NCBI GenBank assembly: GCA_902803745.1
Contig: CADCRB010000064.1
Span: 1 to 21,735 of the forward strand
Source: an uncultured Lachnospiraceae bacterium
GTDB taxonomy: Bacteria > Bacillota > Clostridia > Lachnospirales > Lachnospiraceae
Reading direction: 5' to 3'
DNA: 21,735 nucleotides
The position numbers were made by a program, and so were the translations under genes. Every line of letters begins with the position of its first letter. The first letter of the stretch is position 1. Shown piece by piece: positions 1 through 7,028 of the stretch. The notes beneath the pieces were generated by a model. The model had not been told where the DNA came from and searched no databases. It saw only the letters and a list, made by a program, of their open reading frames with translations.

Positions 1-268
1 ACTGGGAAATGATCCCTCTGTTGGCCAAATATGCCTGATACCATATGAATACTGTTGTTATTACGATCAGTCCAAACAGAGTCACCCATTTGAAAAAATG
101 CCATTTTGCATCTCCCATGTTGTAGTATTTATCTTCATAATACAACGGATAAATCGCGAACATGAAAAACACATATATCGCTACAACATCCTTTAGAATC
201 TTTTTGGGAAGAGGAGTTGTATCTGCCTGCATCCTCTGCTTTTTTCCGGCTATTTTCACTTTACTCAT
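1..268 (-). CDS. N-terminal fragment of an uncharacterised membrane protein (3' end outside window)
   Basis: An open frame begins at ATG 268 and runs without a stop to base 1, giving 89 complete codons; the rest lies beyond the window. A GAGGGTGG purine run sits a few bases before the start and a good promoter lies about 40 bases upstream. The protein starts with a basic cytoplasmic stretch (MSKVKIAGKKQRMQ). Two hydrophobic segments follow, at about residues 26-43 (VVAIYVFFMFAIYPLYY) and 62-80 (WVTLFGLIVITTVFIWYQA), separated by a charged, aromatic loop containing GDAKWHFFKW. This layout recalls the first two helices of large polytopic envelope proteins such as O-antigen-ligase-like or polysaccharide-polymerase-like proteins of Lachnospiraceae. 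That is only an impression from the N-terminus. It is a real gene start, but the function is not determined. Confidence 0.75.
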   Translation of the reverse strand, partial: MSKVKIAGKKQRMQADTTPLPKKILKDVVAIYVFFMFAIYPLYYEDKYYNMGDAKWHFFKWVTLFGLIVITTVFIWYQAYLANRGIISQ

Positions 269-305
269 ATCCCACCCTCAGGGTTTAATTTATAAAACGA
301 AATGT

Positions 306-334
306 ATTGTATCATTACCGATAAATATAATCAA
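306..334 (-). promoter_or_regulatory. Sigma-A-type promoter for the leftmost membrane-protein gene
   Basis: Read on the minus strand, TTGATT (334-329) is followed by exactly 17 bases and then TACAAT (311-306). The predicted transcript would start near 299, about 30 bases before the ATG at 268. The -35 box lies directly against the terminator stem of the upstream gene, so its bases also form part of that terminator's U-rich tail. Confidence 0.65.
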
Positions 335-358
335 AACGTCCGCCTTTCGGCGGACGTT
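325..358 (-). terminator. Intrinsic terminator of the FliD-like gene
   Basis: A perfect 10-bp inverted repeat (AACGTCCGCC / GGCGGACGTT, at 335-344 and 349-358) encloses a GAAA tetraloop on the minus strand and is followed there by TTTTGATTATATTT. It lies 27 bases past the stop codon of the FliD-like gene. GC-rich stem, stable tetraloop and U-rich tail are all as expected for a rho-independent terminator on the minus strand. The plus-strand tail (ATCTTTCC) is less convincing. Confidence 0.9.
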
Positions 359-384
359 ATCTTTCCTTACTGTCGATATAGAAT

Positions 385-1686
385 TTATGTATATGAACTG
401 AACATCATTCCTGAATACATACTGGTGATGTATGGGTTGGCAAAATTATGACCCGGATTCTTGTATTCAACAACAATCCTGTTTGTATAATTCATAGGAT
501 TGAGCGATATCTTCTTAGCCTCAAGCAATATCTCACTGGCAAAATCCGTGATAGGCCTTAGTGTGTCATTATGATCGCCCTCAAATGCTGCCGCACGCAA
601 ATACTTATCATCTATCTCCAGCTCACCGGTATCTGTAAAGGTCAACCCTATTGAATCCAGCTCATTACGATATACATTCTGTATGCCTCGCATCTCATTC
701 CTGAACTTATTGGAAAGGCCGTATGTCTCAGAGTACTGTGTCGCATTAGTGATAAATCTGTTATAACCTTCCACCAGGCTCTCCACATTACTGATCAACG
801 ATTCCACATCCGGCTTTAAGCCTATATGCGCGTCTTTGCCATCTTCGCTTACACCCTTTAAAGTAATCTCATATGCCTTATCAATAGTAAACGAATTGGA
901 GTAGGCACTATGAGAATTCCCATTAAGAGTAAACTCGGCATTCTGAGGAAGGTCTGTGATTTCTCCTAGTCCGAAATAATCAACCGCTCCCGCTCTCTTA
1001 CTGGTATTATCATCTGAAACATTAAACAATGTCTCTTTTCCACCAGGCTGCCCTGTAGCTATACTCTCTATCCTTAGTGCAGATCTGCCTGATCCGTCCG
1101 ATTCAACTGAAACCTCTACTCCGATATTACTACGGTTAATAAGTCTCGCCAGCTTTTCTTCCATCTCTTTGTTTGTATCACCCGGCTCAACATTAAACTG
1201 GAATTCGTAGTCTGTATCTCCAATATGTATGTCAAACGAATAGGTATCCGGCTCCAGCGTCATAACCCCATCGTCAATAAACGAACCCATATTGACCTGT
1301 CTGCTGGCAAGTCTCTGTACGCCGAGATCGAAGGAGGGAGTTTCCTCTGAATCAATAGAACTGTCACTTCCAATATACTTGGCTGTCGCAACATCTTCAT
1401 CAGAAGAAAATGCTGTCTTCTTATCCAAAAGGCTCAGGGAATTATCGGTAGAAAGAGACGCTATGACATTCTTCAGGTCTCTCGCATTCTCTTTCATATT
1501 TACAGCATACTCTACAACATCTTCGCCTGACAAAGGAAGGAACAAAGGAGACTCTTTCGTCTGACGAATTATCGAAGCATAAACATTTCTCAGCTCGTCT
1601 TTTTTATGCGTATCATAACGTGAAGTCTTGGGCATGAACTGCGGCAAGAAATTGTTATAGACATTTTGTAAAGCCAATGATGCCAT
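385..1686 (-). CDS. FliD-like flagellar hook-associated (filament cap) family protein
   Basis: This 433-residue protein has no signal peptide or membrane segment, as expected for flagellar axial proteins exported by the type III apparatus. The central and C-terminal parts resemble FliD. There is a beta-rich region with NAEFTLNG near 249-256, then SFTIDKAYEITLKG (265-278) and a helical stretch with SLVEGYNRFI (303-312). Next come IGLTFTDTGELEID (346-359), recalling the FliD pattern of an IG.....G.L.ID repeat, and a C-terminal ending with YSGMMFSSY. The N-terminus (YDTHKKDELRNVYASI at 24-39) does not match the usual FliD start and is probably lineage specific. The ATG is preceded by two purine-rich stretches, the nearer being AAAGGAGGGG. 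The likely role is in filament capping or as a hook-associated accessory. The family is fairly certain; whether it is the main cap protein is not. A terminator follows at 335-358. Confidence 0.7.
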   Translation of the reverse strand: MASLALQNVYNNFLPQFMPKTSRYDTHKKDELRNVYASIIRQTKESPLFLPLSGEDVVEYAVNMKENARDLKNVIASLSTDNSLSLLDKKTAFSSDEDVATAKYIGSDSSIDSEETPSFDLGVQRLASRQVNMGSFIDDGVMTLEPDTYSFDIHIGDTDYEFQFNVEPGDTNKEMEEKLARLINRSNIGVEVSVESDGSGRSALRIESIATGQPGGKETLFNVSDDNTSKRAGAVDYFGLGEITDLPQNAEFTLNGNSHSAYSNSFTIDKAYEITLKGVSEDGKDAHIGLKPDVESLISNVESLVEGYNRFITNATQYSETYGLSNKFRNEMRGIQNVYRNELDSIGLTFTDTGELEIDDKYLRAAAFEGDHNDTLRPITDFASEILLEAKKISLNPMNYTNRIVVEYKNPGHNFANPYITSMYSGMMFSSYT

Positions 1687-1762
1687 ATGACGTCCCCTCC
1701 TTTCCTCCTTGATAGTAGGCAGACAATAAGTCTATCGTATAATAATCCATTTATACGTTTAT

Positions 1763-1791
1763 AGAATAGCACGAAATGTCAAGTATTTCAA
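1763..1791 (-). promoter_or_regulatory. Possible promoter of the FliD-like gene
   Basis: On the minus strand TTGAAA (1791-1786) and TATTCT (1768-1763) are separated by 17 bases, about 75 bases before the ATG at 1686. A perfect TTGACA (1782-1777) overlaps the spacer but has no good -10 at the right distance. A flagellar sigma-28 promoter could not be found at the correct spacing, so the sigma-A reading is preferred with modest confidence. Confidence 0.4.
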
Positions 1792-1803
1792 GGGGATTTT
1801 TGA

Positions 1804-1825
1804 AATAATTTTAAGAAAAATTATT
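1804..1825. repeat. AT-rich inverted repeat in the divergent intergenic region
   Basis: AATAATTTT (1804-1812) and its exact reverse complement AAAATTATT (1817-1825) are separated by AAGA. The repeat ends 11 bases before the -35 box of the plus-strand promoter at 1837. It could act as an UP-like element or a regulator site, or be chance in an AT-rich spacer. Confidence 0.4.
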
Positions 1826-1836
1826 CTGTATACATT

Positions 1837-1865
1837 TTGACCATCAGACCGTTACATCATACAAT
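1837..1865 (+). promoter_or_regulatory. Near-consensus sigma-A promoter for a leaderless mRNA
   Basis: TTGACC (1837-1842) is followed by exactly 17 bases and TACAAT (1860-1865). Seven bases after the -10 box comes the ATG at 1873, so transcription would begin at or within a base or two of the start codon. There is no purine-rich ribosome binding site between the -10 box and the ATG. Confidence 0.7.
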
Positions 1866-1872
1866 ATATGGT

Positions 1873-2916
1873 ATGAGTATATCTGCAGCAATGATAATCA
1901 AAAGGGGGGAGTGCGATAATCTGAAAAGATGTCTGGCCTCCATGCAAAGTATTATATCAGAGATTGTGGCTGTAGTCGATCCCACACCCAGAGAAGGCGA
2001 TCTTACAGACGAGATTCTTCTTGAATATGGGGCCAGGGAAATATTCCTACCTTGGCCGAAAGATTACGCCGCTGCCAGAAATGAGAGCTTAAAGCATGTC
2101 TCTTCTGAATGGGTTCTGGTGATAGATACAGACGAGTATATCAAGAGCTTTGATTTTGATGAGAAAAAAGCGTCCGGAAACGCTTACCGAATTATCCGGG
2201 AGAATAGCTATGTGTCAGAAGACAATGCTATGCTAAATTCGGAACGACTCACAAGGCTCTTCAGAAACGGCCTTTTTTGCTATGCAGGAAAGGTTCATGA
2301 GCAGGTCACATCCCTGACCGGAATACCGTTCGCGACAGAAGATGCTAATATTGTTCTGGGACATACAGGATATGCTGATCAGGAGCAAATGCTTAAAAAA
2401 TCCGGATATTACAGAGAGCTTCTTGAAAGCATGATTAAAGAAGACGGCGATGACCCTTATATCTACTTTCAGATAGGACGAACATATTATGTAGAAAAAA
2501 GGTATGCTGAAGCATCGGATTCCTTTGAAAGGGCAATTGAATCCGGCGCTGATACCAAGGATGAATATGTAGAGTCACTCCTGGAAACCTACGGCTACTC
2601 CCTTTTGGAGCAGGGCAGATATAAAGATGCTTTGGCTCTTACCGGATTTGACGAATATAACGGCAGCGCCGACTACCATTTCCTGTGCGGTCTGATCTAC
2701 ATGAACAATGCTCTCTTTGATTCCGCAGTAAAAGACTTCATCCGCGCAACCGAATGCAGCCGATCCAGTGTTGCGGGCACTAATTCATATGCCGCCTGGT
2801 TCAACTGTGGTGTGATATATGAGGTTTTGGGCGATCTCAAAACAGCAAAATCATACTATAAAAAGGCAGGCCCATATGAGCCCGCCGTTAAAGGTCTTTT
2901 ACGTTTGGAAAACTGA
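1873..2916 (+). CDS. Family 2 glycosyltransferase with C-terminal tetratricopeptide repeats
   Basis: The start is placed at ATG 1873 (347 residues) because the glycosyltransferase fold begins immediately with SISAAMIIK. A TTG 36 bases upstream is in frame but is part of the -35 box. Recognisable elements are NLKRCLASM (16-24), DYAAARNESL (64-73), the acidic metal/nucleotide-sugar motif DTDE (85-88), and RLFRN followed by YAGKVHEQ (129-144). These are typical of the GT2 proteins that join a glycosyltransferase domain to TPRs. Residues from about 190 on form helical repeat units (YIYFQIGRTYYVEKRYAEA, AAWFNCGVIYEVLGDLKTA). The usual DTGSTDGT loop is degenerate here (DPTPREGD), so the donor site may be altered. 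The divergent FliD-like gene makes a cell-surface or flagellin glycosylation role conceivable, but that is inference. Confidence 0.8.
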   Translation: MSISAAMIIKRGECDNLKRCLASMQSIISEIVAVVDPTPREGDLTDEILLEYGAREIFLPWPKDYAAARNESLKHVSSEWVLVIDTDEYIKSFDFDEKKASGNAYRIIRENSYVSEDNAMLNSERLTRLFRNGLFCYAGKVHEQVTSLTGIPFATEDANIVLGHTGYADQEQMLKKSGYYRELLESMIKEDGDDPYIYFQIGRTYYVEKRYAEASDSFERAIESGADTKDEYVESLLETYGYSLLEQGRYKDALALTGFDEYNGSADYHFLCGLIYMNNALFDSAVKDFIRATECSRSSVAGTNSYAAWFNCGVIYEVLGDLKTAKSYYKKAGPYEPAVKGLLRLEN

Positions 2917-2924
2917 CCTGTCCG

Positions 2925-5204
2925 TCATTTGCGATTATAGTTTATCAGACAGCCTTCAAGAATGATCTCCCTTTCATGATCCGTAAGTTCACCAATATTA
3001 AGCACAAACTCTTTTAATTTTGCTCCTGAGTAGACTACAGCCTTTATTTCCGTTGAGTTTTTCTCTATCGCCTTTTTTATTCCGGGCAGGAAGATATAAT
3101 CCAGATTCTTAAACGGAAGTTCCCCCTCCGGAATGATAAAGGGTATCATTCCCCAGTTTATCAGATTGGACCGGTATCTTTTTGTCGCATATTCATTTGC
3201 TATATTAGCCCAGCCCCCCAAAACCTTCTGGCAGGAAGCAGCCTGCTCTCTGGCAGATCCGTCTCCGGGTTTTACTGCAAATATTGCTGACCCTATTCCA
3301 GTGTTGTTCCATCCGGCATCCTTATATTCATCCTGAAATGCCGTCCAGGCTTCCTTCAGCTCTCCTGAAGCATCAAGCATCTTCTCCAGTGCATCTATGC
3401 CCTCAGCTCTTGCCTCCTCATACTCTCTCACCGTCTTTGCACGGCCAACATATTCAGGATCCTTTCGTGAAAGGGTAAATTCTGCCAGCCCCAACGGATT
3501 TGATCTGTACGAAGAGGTTTCTCCAGATGGTATCAGCTCATCCGTTGTGGTCACCGGATCATGAATCTCGGACACGATTCTGATAAGCAGATTATCCGGA
3601 AGAGCCGTCATTTCCGGCCAGTCTTTTATATTAGGTCCAAGCACAATTTGAGTGGATTCGTCAGCCTTACCCTCCGAATCATAAACTCTCTTTTTATATA
3701 TCCCGTCATCAAAGAAATATTTATACCTTTCCAAACTCTTGTCTACCTTGTCAGCACCTGTCAGGTATCCCTTATTCGCTGCGGTCGCTGCTATAGATCT
3801 GGCATCCATCAGAGCCACAGACGAAATCTGACCGCTCTGTACCTTCGACCCTTCTCTGTTGGGGAAGTTACGTGTAGAATGCCTTATTGAAAATGCGTTA
3901 TTGGCCGGCGTATCTCCAGCGCCAAAACAGGGACCACAGAAGCAGGTTTTTATCACTACTCCAGCATCTATGAATTTTGACATGGCTCCGTTCTTTACAA
4001 GCTGCGCATAAATCGGCATCGAAGCAGGATAAACACTCATTGTGAATTCGTCAGATCCTATATCCTCTCCGTCTAGGATATCCGCTGCAGCACAAAGATT
4101 CTCAAAACCTCCTCCTGCGCATCCGGCAATTATACCTTGATCCACCAGCAGCCTTCCATTATGGACCTTTTTCGTCAGATCTACTTTTACTCTGTCTCCG
4201 AAAGATACCTTTGCCCTTTCTTCTACTTCGTGAAGCACCTCGTTCAGATTGCTGTTAACCTCATCTATCGCATATACATTCGAAGGATGGAACGGCATCG
4301 CTATCATAGGACGGATCTTATTCAGATCCACCTCCACCACATCGTCGTACCACGTAATGTCTGAAGGCCGAAGTTCGCAGTAATCCTCCTCCCTTCCATG
4401 AAGAGCAAGCCACTCCTCCGTCTTATCATCTGTTATCCATATTGAGGACAGACAGGTTGTCTCAGTCGTCATGACATCCACTCCGATCCTGAAATCAACT
4501 GACAGTTTATTCACGCCCGGTCCTATGAATTCCATTACCTTATTCTTCACAATTCCATCTTCAAAAAGCTTGCCTATAAGGGCAAGAGCAACATCCTGCG
4601 GTCCCACACCATGTTGAGGCTCTCCTTTAAGGTAAATAGCAACTACATCCGGACGTTTGATATCATATGTCTGTGAAAGTAGCTGCTTTACCAGCTCCCC
4701 TCCTCCTTCACCCATGGCCATAGTTCCAAGAGCACCGTATCTTGTATGAGAGTCTGATCCGAGTATCATTTTTTTACATCCGGCCAGCATCTCTCGGGCA
4801 TATTGGTGTATGACCGCCTGATGAGGCGGCACATATACTCCCCCATATCTCTTTGCTGCCGAAAGGCCGAACATATGGTCATCTTCATTTATGGTTCCTC
4901 CAACTGCGCAAAGGGAATTATGACAGTTGGTAAGCACATAAGGTACCGGAAAACGATCTATGCCTGATGCCCGAAGCGTCTGTATTATCCCCACGTAAGT
5001 AATGTCGTGAGATGTCAGACAGTCAAATTTTATACTAAGTGAACCCATATCCCCGGATGTATTGTGTTCCTCCAGTATCCCATATGATATGGTTCCTTTT
5101 AGCGCCTCCTCTTTAGGCATTTCCGATGCATCGGAAAAAACGCCTCCATTTAGCAGATATGCACCATGTCCTTTTACCTTTATCGCTTCATCAATAAGCG
5201 CCAT
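2925..5204 (-). CDS. Aconitase-superfamily hydratase (YbhJ-like)
   Basis: This is a 759-residue cytosolic aconitase-superfamily enzyme. The substrate-binding segment GSDSHTRYGALG lies at 149-160. Probable [4Fe-4S] ligands are Cys362 (GIIAGCAGGG) and Cys423 plus Cys426 (CFCGPCFGAG). The swivel domain carries YRSNLINWGMIPF near 680. Aconitases usually have a GSCTNS-type first ligand motif; here it is GCAGGG. The sequence looks closer to the YbhJ-like putative aconitases than to AcnA, AcnB or LeuC. Family members isomerise hydroxy-acids by dehydration and rehydration; the substrate here is unknown. The ATG has an AGGAGG eight bases upstream. The gene follows truA by 29 bases, so it is probably the last gene of the long operon. 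It converges on the plus-strand glycosyltransferase gene with 8 bases between, and no terminator is visible. Confidence 0.85.
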   Translation of the reverse strand: MALIDEAIKVKGHGAYLLNGGVFSDASEMPKEEALKGTISYGILEEHNTSGDMGSLSIKFDCLTSHDITYVGIIQTLRASGIDRFPVPYVLTNCHNSLCAVGGTINEDDHMFGLSAAKRYGGVYVPPHQAVIHQYAREMLAGCKKMILGSDSHTRYGALGTMAMGEGGGELVKQLLSQTYDIKRPDVVAIYLKGEPQHGVGPQDVALALIGKLFEDGIVKNKVMEFIGPGVNKLSVDFRIGVDVMTTETTCLSSIWITDDKTEEWLALHGREEDYCELRPSDITWYDDVVEVDLNKIRPMIAMPFHPSNVYAIDEVNSNLNEVLHEVEERAKVSFGDRVKVDLTKKVHNGRLLVDQGIIAGCAGGGFENLCAAADILDGEDIGSDEFTMSVYPASMPIYAQLVKNGAMSKFIDAGVVIKTCFCGPCFGAGDTPANNAFSIRHSTRNFPNREGSKVQSGQISSVALMDARSIAATAANKGYLTGADKVDKSLERYKYFFDDGIYKKRVYDSEGKADESTQIVLGPNIKDWPEMTALPDNLLIRIVSEIHDPVTTTDELIPSGETSSYRSNPLGLAEFTLSRKDPEYVGRAKTVREYEEARAEGIDALEKMLDASGELKEAWTAFQDEYKDAGWNNTGIGSAIFAVKPGDGSAREQAASCQKVLGGWANIANEYATKRYRSNLINWGMIPFIIPEGELPFKNLDYIFLPGIKKAIEKNSTEIKAVVYSGAKLKEFVLNIGELTDHEREIILEGCLINYNRK

Positions 5205-5233
5205 CTTTAATTCCTCCTAAATAAAATGCAATT

Positions 5234-6022
5234 TCACTCATCCTGCTTGCCCAAATCAGGAAAATCAATATTAATTAATGTCAATCCTTTTGCTTCGGCA
5301 GTAGGAGAAGGATTCCTTGTCCTGTCCTTGGCATTAAGGATTTCCGCTACTCTCCCTGTCCCAAGCCTGCCCCTGCCGACATCTATCAGTGTACCGGCTA
5401 TTATTCGTACCATATTGTAGAGGAAACCGTGTCCCCTGACAATAATATATATTCGAGATCCCTCTCCAGCTGCAATCGTAATATCAGTGATTTCCCTTAC
5501 TGTAGTAGATGCCTGCGTATGAACCGAACAAAAACTTCTAAAATCGTGCCTTCCTATAAGTACCTCAGCTGCTTCATTCATTCTCTCAAGATCAAGTTCA
5601 TATCCGACACGCATGGAGTAACGTGAACGCAACGGATCAGCGATTCTTTCATTATCTATTTCATAGCGGTATGTTTTTATTGACTCCGCATATCTTGGAT
5701 GAAAGTCGGGATTTACTTCTATAGCCTCTCTCACACGGATATCATCAGGAAGTCTTGTATTAATGGCGTCCGGGAAGTTACGGACTGGAATGGAACCTTC
5801 TGTATCAAATATGACAACATTACCAAGTGCATGTACTCCGGCATCAGTCCTTGAAGCACCCGCCACAGGTGTTATAGTGCCTGGCAGGTATGACAGCGCC
5901 GTATCAAGTTTTCCCTCTATGGTCTGCGGGTCATCCTTTAACCTGGCAAAGCCATGGTAATACGTACCATCATAGGCAACCCTAAGCAATATCCGACGTA
6001 CTGCTATTATACTGTCATTCAT
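5234..6022 (-). CDS. truA: tRNA pseudouridine(38-40) synthase TruA
   Basis: TruA converts uridines 38, 39 and 40 of the tRNA anticodon stem to pseudouridine. The catalytic motif GASRTDAGVHA is present with Asp60 as the nucleophile. YHGFARLKDDPQTIEG (22-37) fits the N-terminal domain, and the C-terminal core motif MVRIIAGTLIDVGRG is intact. I place the start at ATG 6022, which gives 262 residues (usual length about 245-265) and overlaps the preceding glycosyltransferase stop by 8 bases. The frame stays open 30 codons further upstream, but that extension would lie inside the glycosyltransferase gene and matches no TruA. The ribosome binding site is weak, so translational coupling is likely. In many Firmicutes truA follows ecfT directly; here two genes intervene. 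Confidence 0.95.
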   Translation of the reverse strand: MNDSIIAVRRILLRVAYDGTYYHGFARLKDDPQTIEGKLDTALSYLPGTITPVAGASRTDAGVHALGNVVIFDTEGSIPVRNFPDAINTRLPDDIRVREAIEVNPDFHPRYAESIKTYRYEIDNERIADPLRSRYSMRVGYELDLERMNEAAEVLIGRHDFRSFCSVHTQASTTVREITDITIAAGEGSRIYIIVRGHGFLYNMVRIIAGTLIDVGRGRLGTGRVAEILNAKDRTRNPSPTAEAKGLTLINIDFPDLGKQDE

Positions 6023-7025
6023 TCCAGCCGCGCCAAAATCCACTGTCTGACTCACGTTCTGAACGCTTTTTTTCACTCTTCGTGTCAGATCCGGATACTT
6101 CTCTGCCTTCACAAATATACATAAGATTCATATATCTTTCGAACTCCTGCTTTGCCCTGGTATTGATTGTCGAGAGGATCACTCCTGAAAAAATACTGAT
6201 CGTACCGATGGCCCACAATCCCGTAATTACTATAAGCGTAGGATATTTCGGTACCTTTCCGGTCTGCATGAATTCCACAACTATCGGGATAAAAAGCAGT
6301 ACTCCTACTATAATGGTCAGAGCACCTATAGACCCGAAAAACACAGCCGGCTTATCATCCCTTAAAAGCCGGAATATGGTTTTCAATACTTTATATCCGT
6401 CCGAATATGTAGACAGCTTTGACGGATTGTCAGCATCCCTGTCCCTGTATTCTATAGGGATCTCCATTATCTTGAAATTATTTTCAAGAGCAAATATTGT
6501 CATTTCGGTTTCTATCTCAAATCCCTTTGAAGATACTGCAAAGCTCTTTACAAAATCTCTGGAAAAGGCTCTGGCTCCTGTCATTATATCATTGATCCTT
6601 GCGTGAAAAATATGATTAACAAGCGATCTTACAAGACGGTTCCCAAAGCTGTGAAACGGTCTTTTATTCTCAGTAAAATAACTGGAAGAAAGACGGTCTC
6701 CAATTACCATATCCGCCCGGCCCTGTATTACATATTTCATCAACTCCGGTGCAAAAGAAGCCGGATAGGTATTATCCCCGTCTGCCATTATGTAGCAGTC
6801 TGCGTCGACTTCCCGGAACATTGTTCTTATTACGTTACCCTTACCCTGCCTTGCCTCATATCTGACTATAGCACCCGCTGATCTGGCGATATCATCTGTT
6901 CCGTCAGTTGAATTATTATCATAGACATATATATCGGCATCCGGAAGATGTTTTCGAAAATCCTCAACAACTGTTCTTATGGATTTTGCTTCATTATAGC
7001 ACGGTATCAAAACTGCAGTTTTCAT
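6015..7025 (-). CDS. DPM1-like family 2 glycosyltransferase with two C-terminal membrane helices
   Basis: The 336-residue protein begins with a GT-A fold: LIPCYNEA (6-13), DNNSTDGT (36-43) and the metal-binding ADGDNTYP (81-88, Asp82 and Asp84). GDR (109-111) and HSFGNRLVRSLVN (125-137) follow. Two hydrophobic helices follow at about 229-251 and 263-286, then a charged tail. This is the layout of GtrB/CsbB-type and dolichol-phosphate-mannose-synthase-like enzymes, which transfer a sugar from a nucleotide donor to polyprenyl phosphate on the inner membrane face. The donor sugar cannot be read from the sequence. The gene starts 3 bases after the GT-C-like membrane protein, with TTAGGAGA inside the end of that gene as ribosome binding site. 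The two probably act in sequence, one charging the lipid carrier and the other using it outside the membrane. Confidence 0.88.
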   Translation of the reverse strand: MKTAVLIPCYNEAKSIRTVVEDFRKHLPDADIYVYDNNSTDGTDDIARSAGAIVRYEARQGKGNVIRTMFREVDADCYIMADGDNTYPASFAPELMKYVIQGRADMVIGDRLSSSYFTENKRPFHSFGNRLVRSLVNHIFHARINDIMTGARAFSRDFVKSFAVSSKGFEIETEMTIFALENNFKIMEIPIEYRDRDADNPSKLSTYSDGYKVLKTIFRLLRDDKPAVFFGSIGALTIIVGVLLFIPIVVEFMQTGKVPKYPTLIVITGLWAIGTISIFSGVILSTINTRAKQEFERYMNLMYICEGREVSGSDTKSEKKRSERESDSGFWRGWNE

Positions 7026-7028
7026 ACA

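Noticed and set aside
162..401. A 79-codon plus-strand open frame across 162-401
   Set aside because: It crosses the N-terminal coding region of the membrane protein, its promoter and a terminator hairpin, and has no ribosome binding site.
1719..1766. Flagellar sigma-28 promoter before the FliD-like gene
   Set aside because: TAAA and an ACGATAG-like box are present on the minus strand, but the spacing is off by about three bases or more from the required distance.
1837..1872. Upstream TTG start giving 12 extra residues for the glycosyltransferase-TPR protein
   Set aside because: The TTG is the first half of a near-consensus -35 box, there is no ribosome binding site, and the extra residues do not fit the family.
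2866..2890. Hairpin near the end of the glycosyltransferase-TPR gene as a terminator
   Set aside because: The imperfect GGC/GCC stem lies inside the coding sequence and has no U-tract after it.
6023..6112. Thirty-codon N-terminal extension of TruA
   Set aside because: It overlaps the end of the glycosyltransferase gene in another frame, and TruA proteins begin near the chosen ATG.
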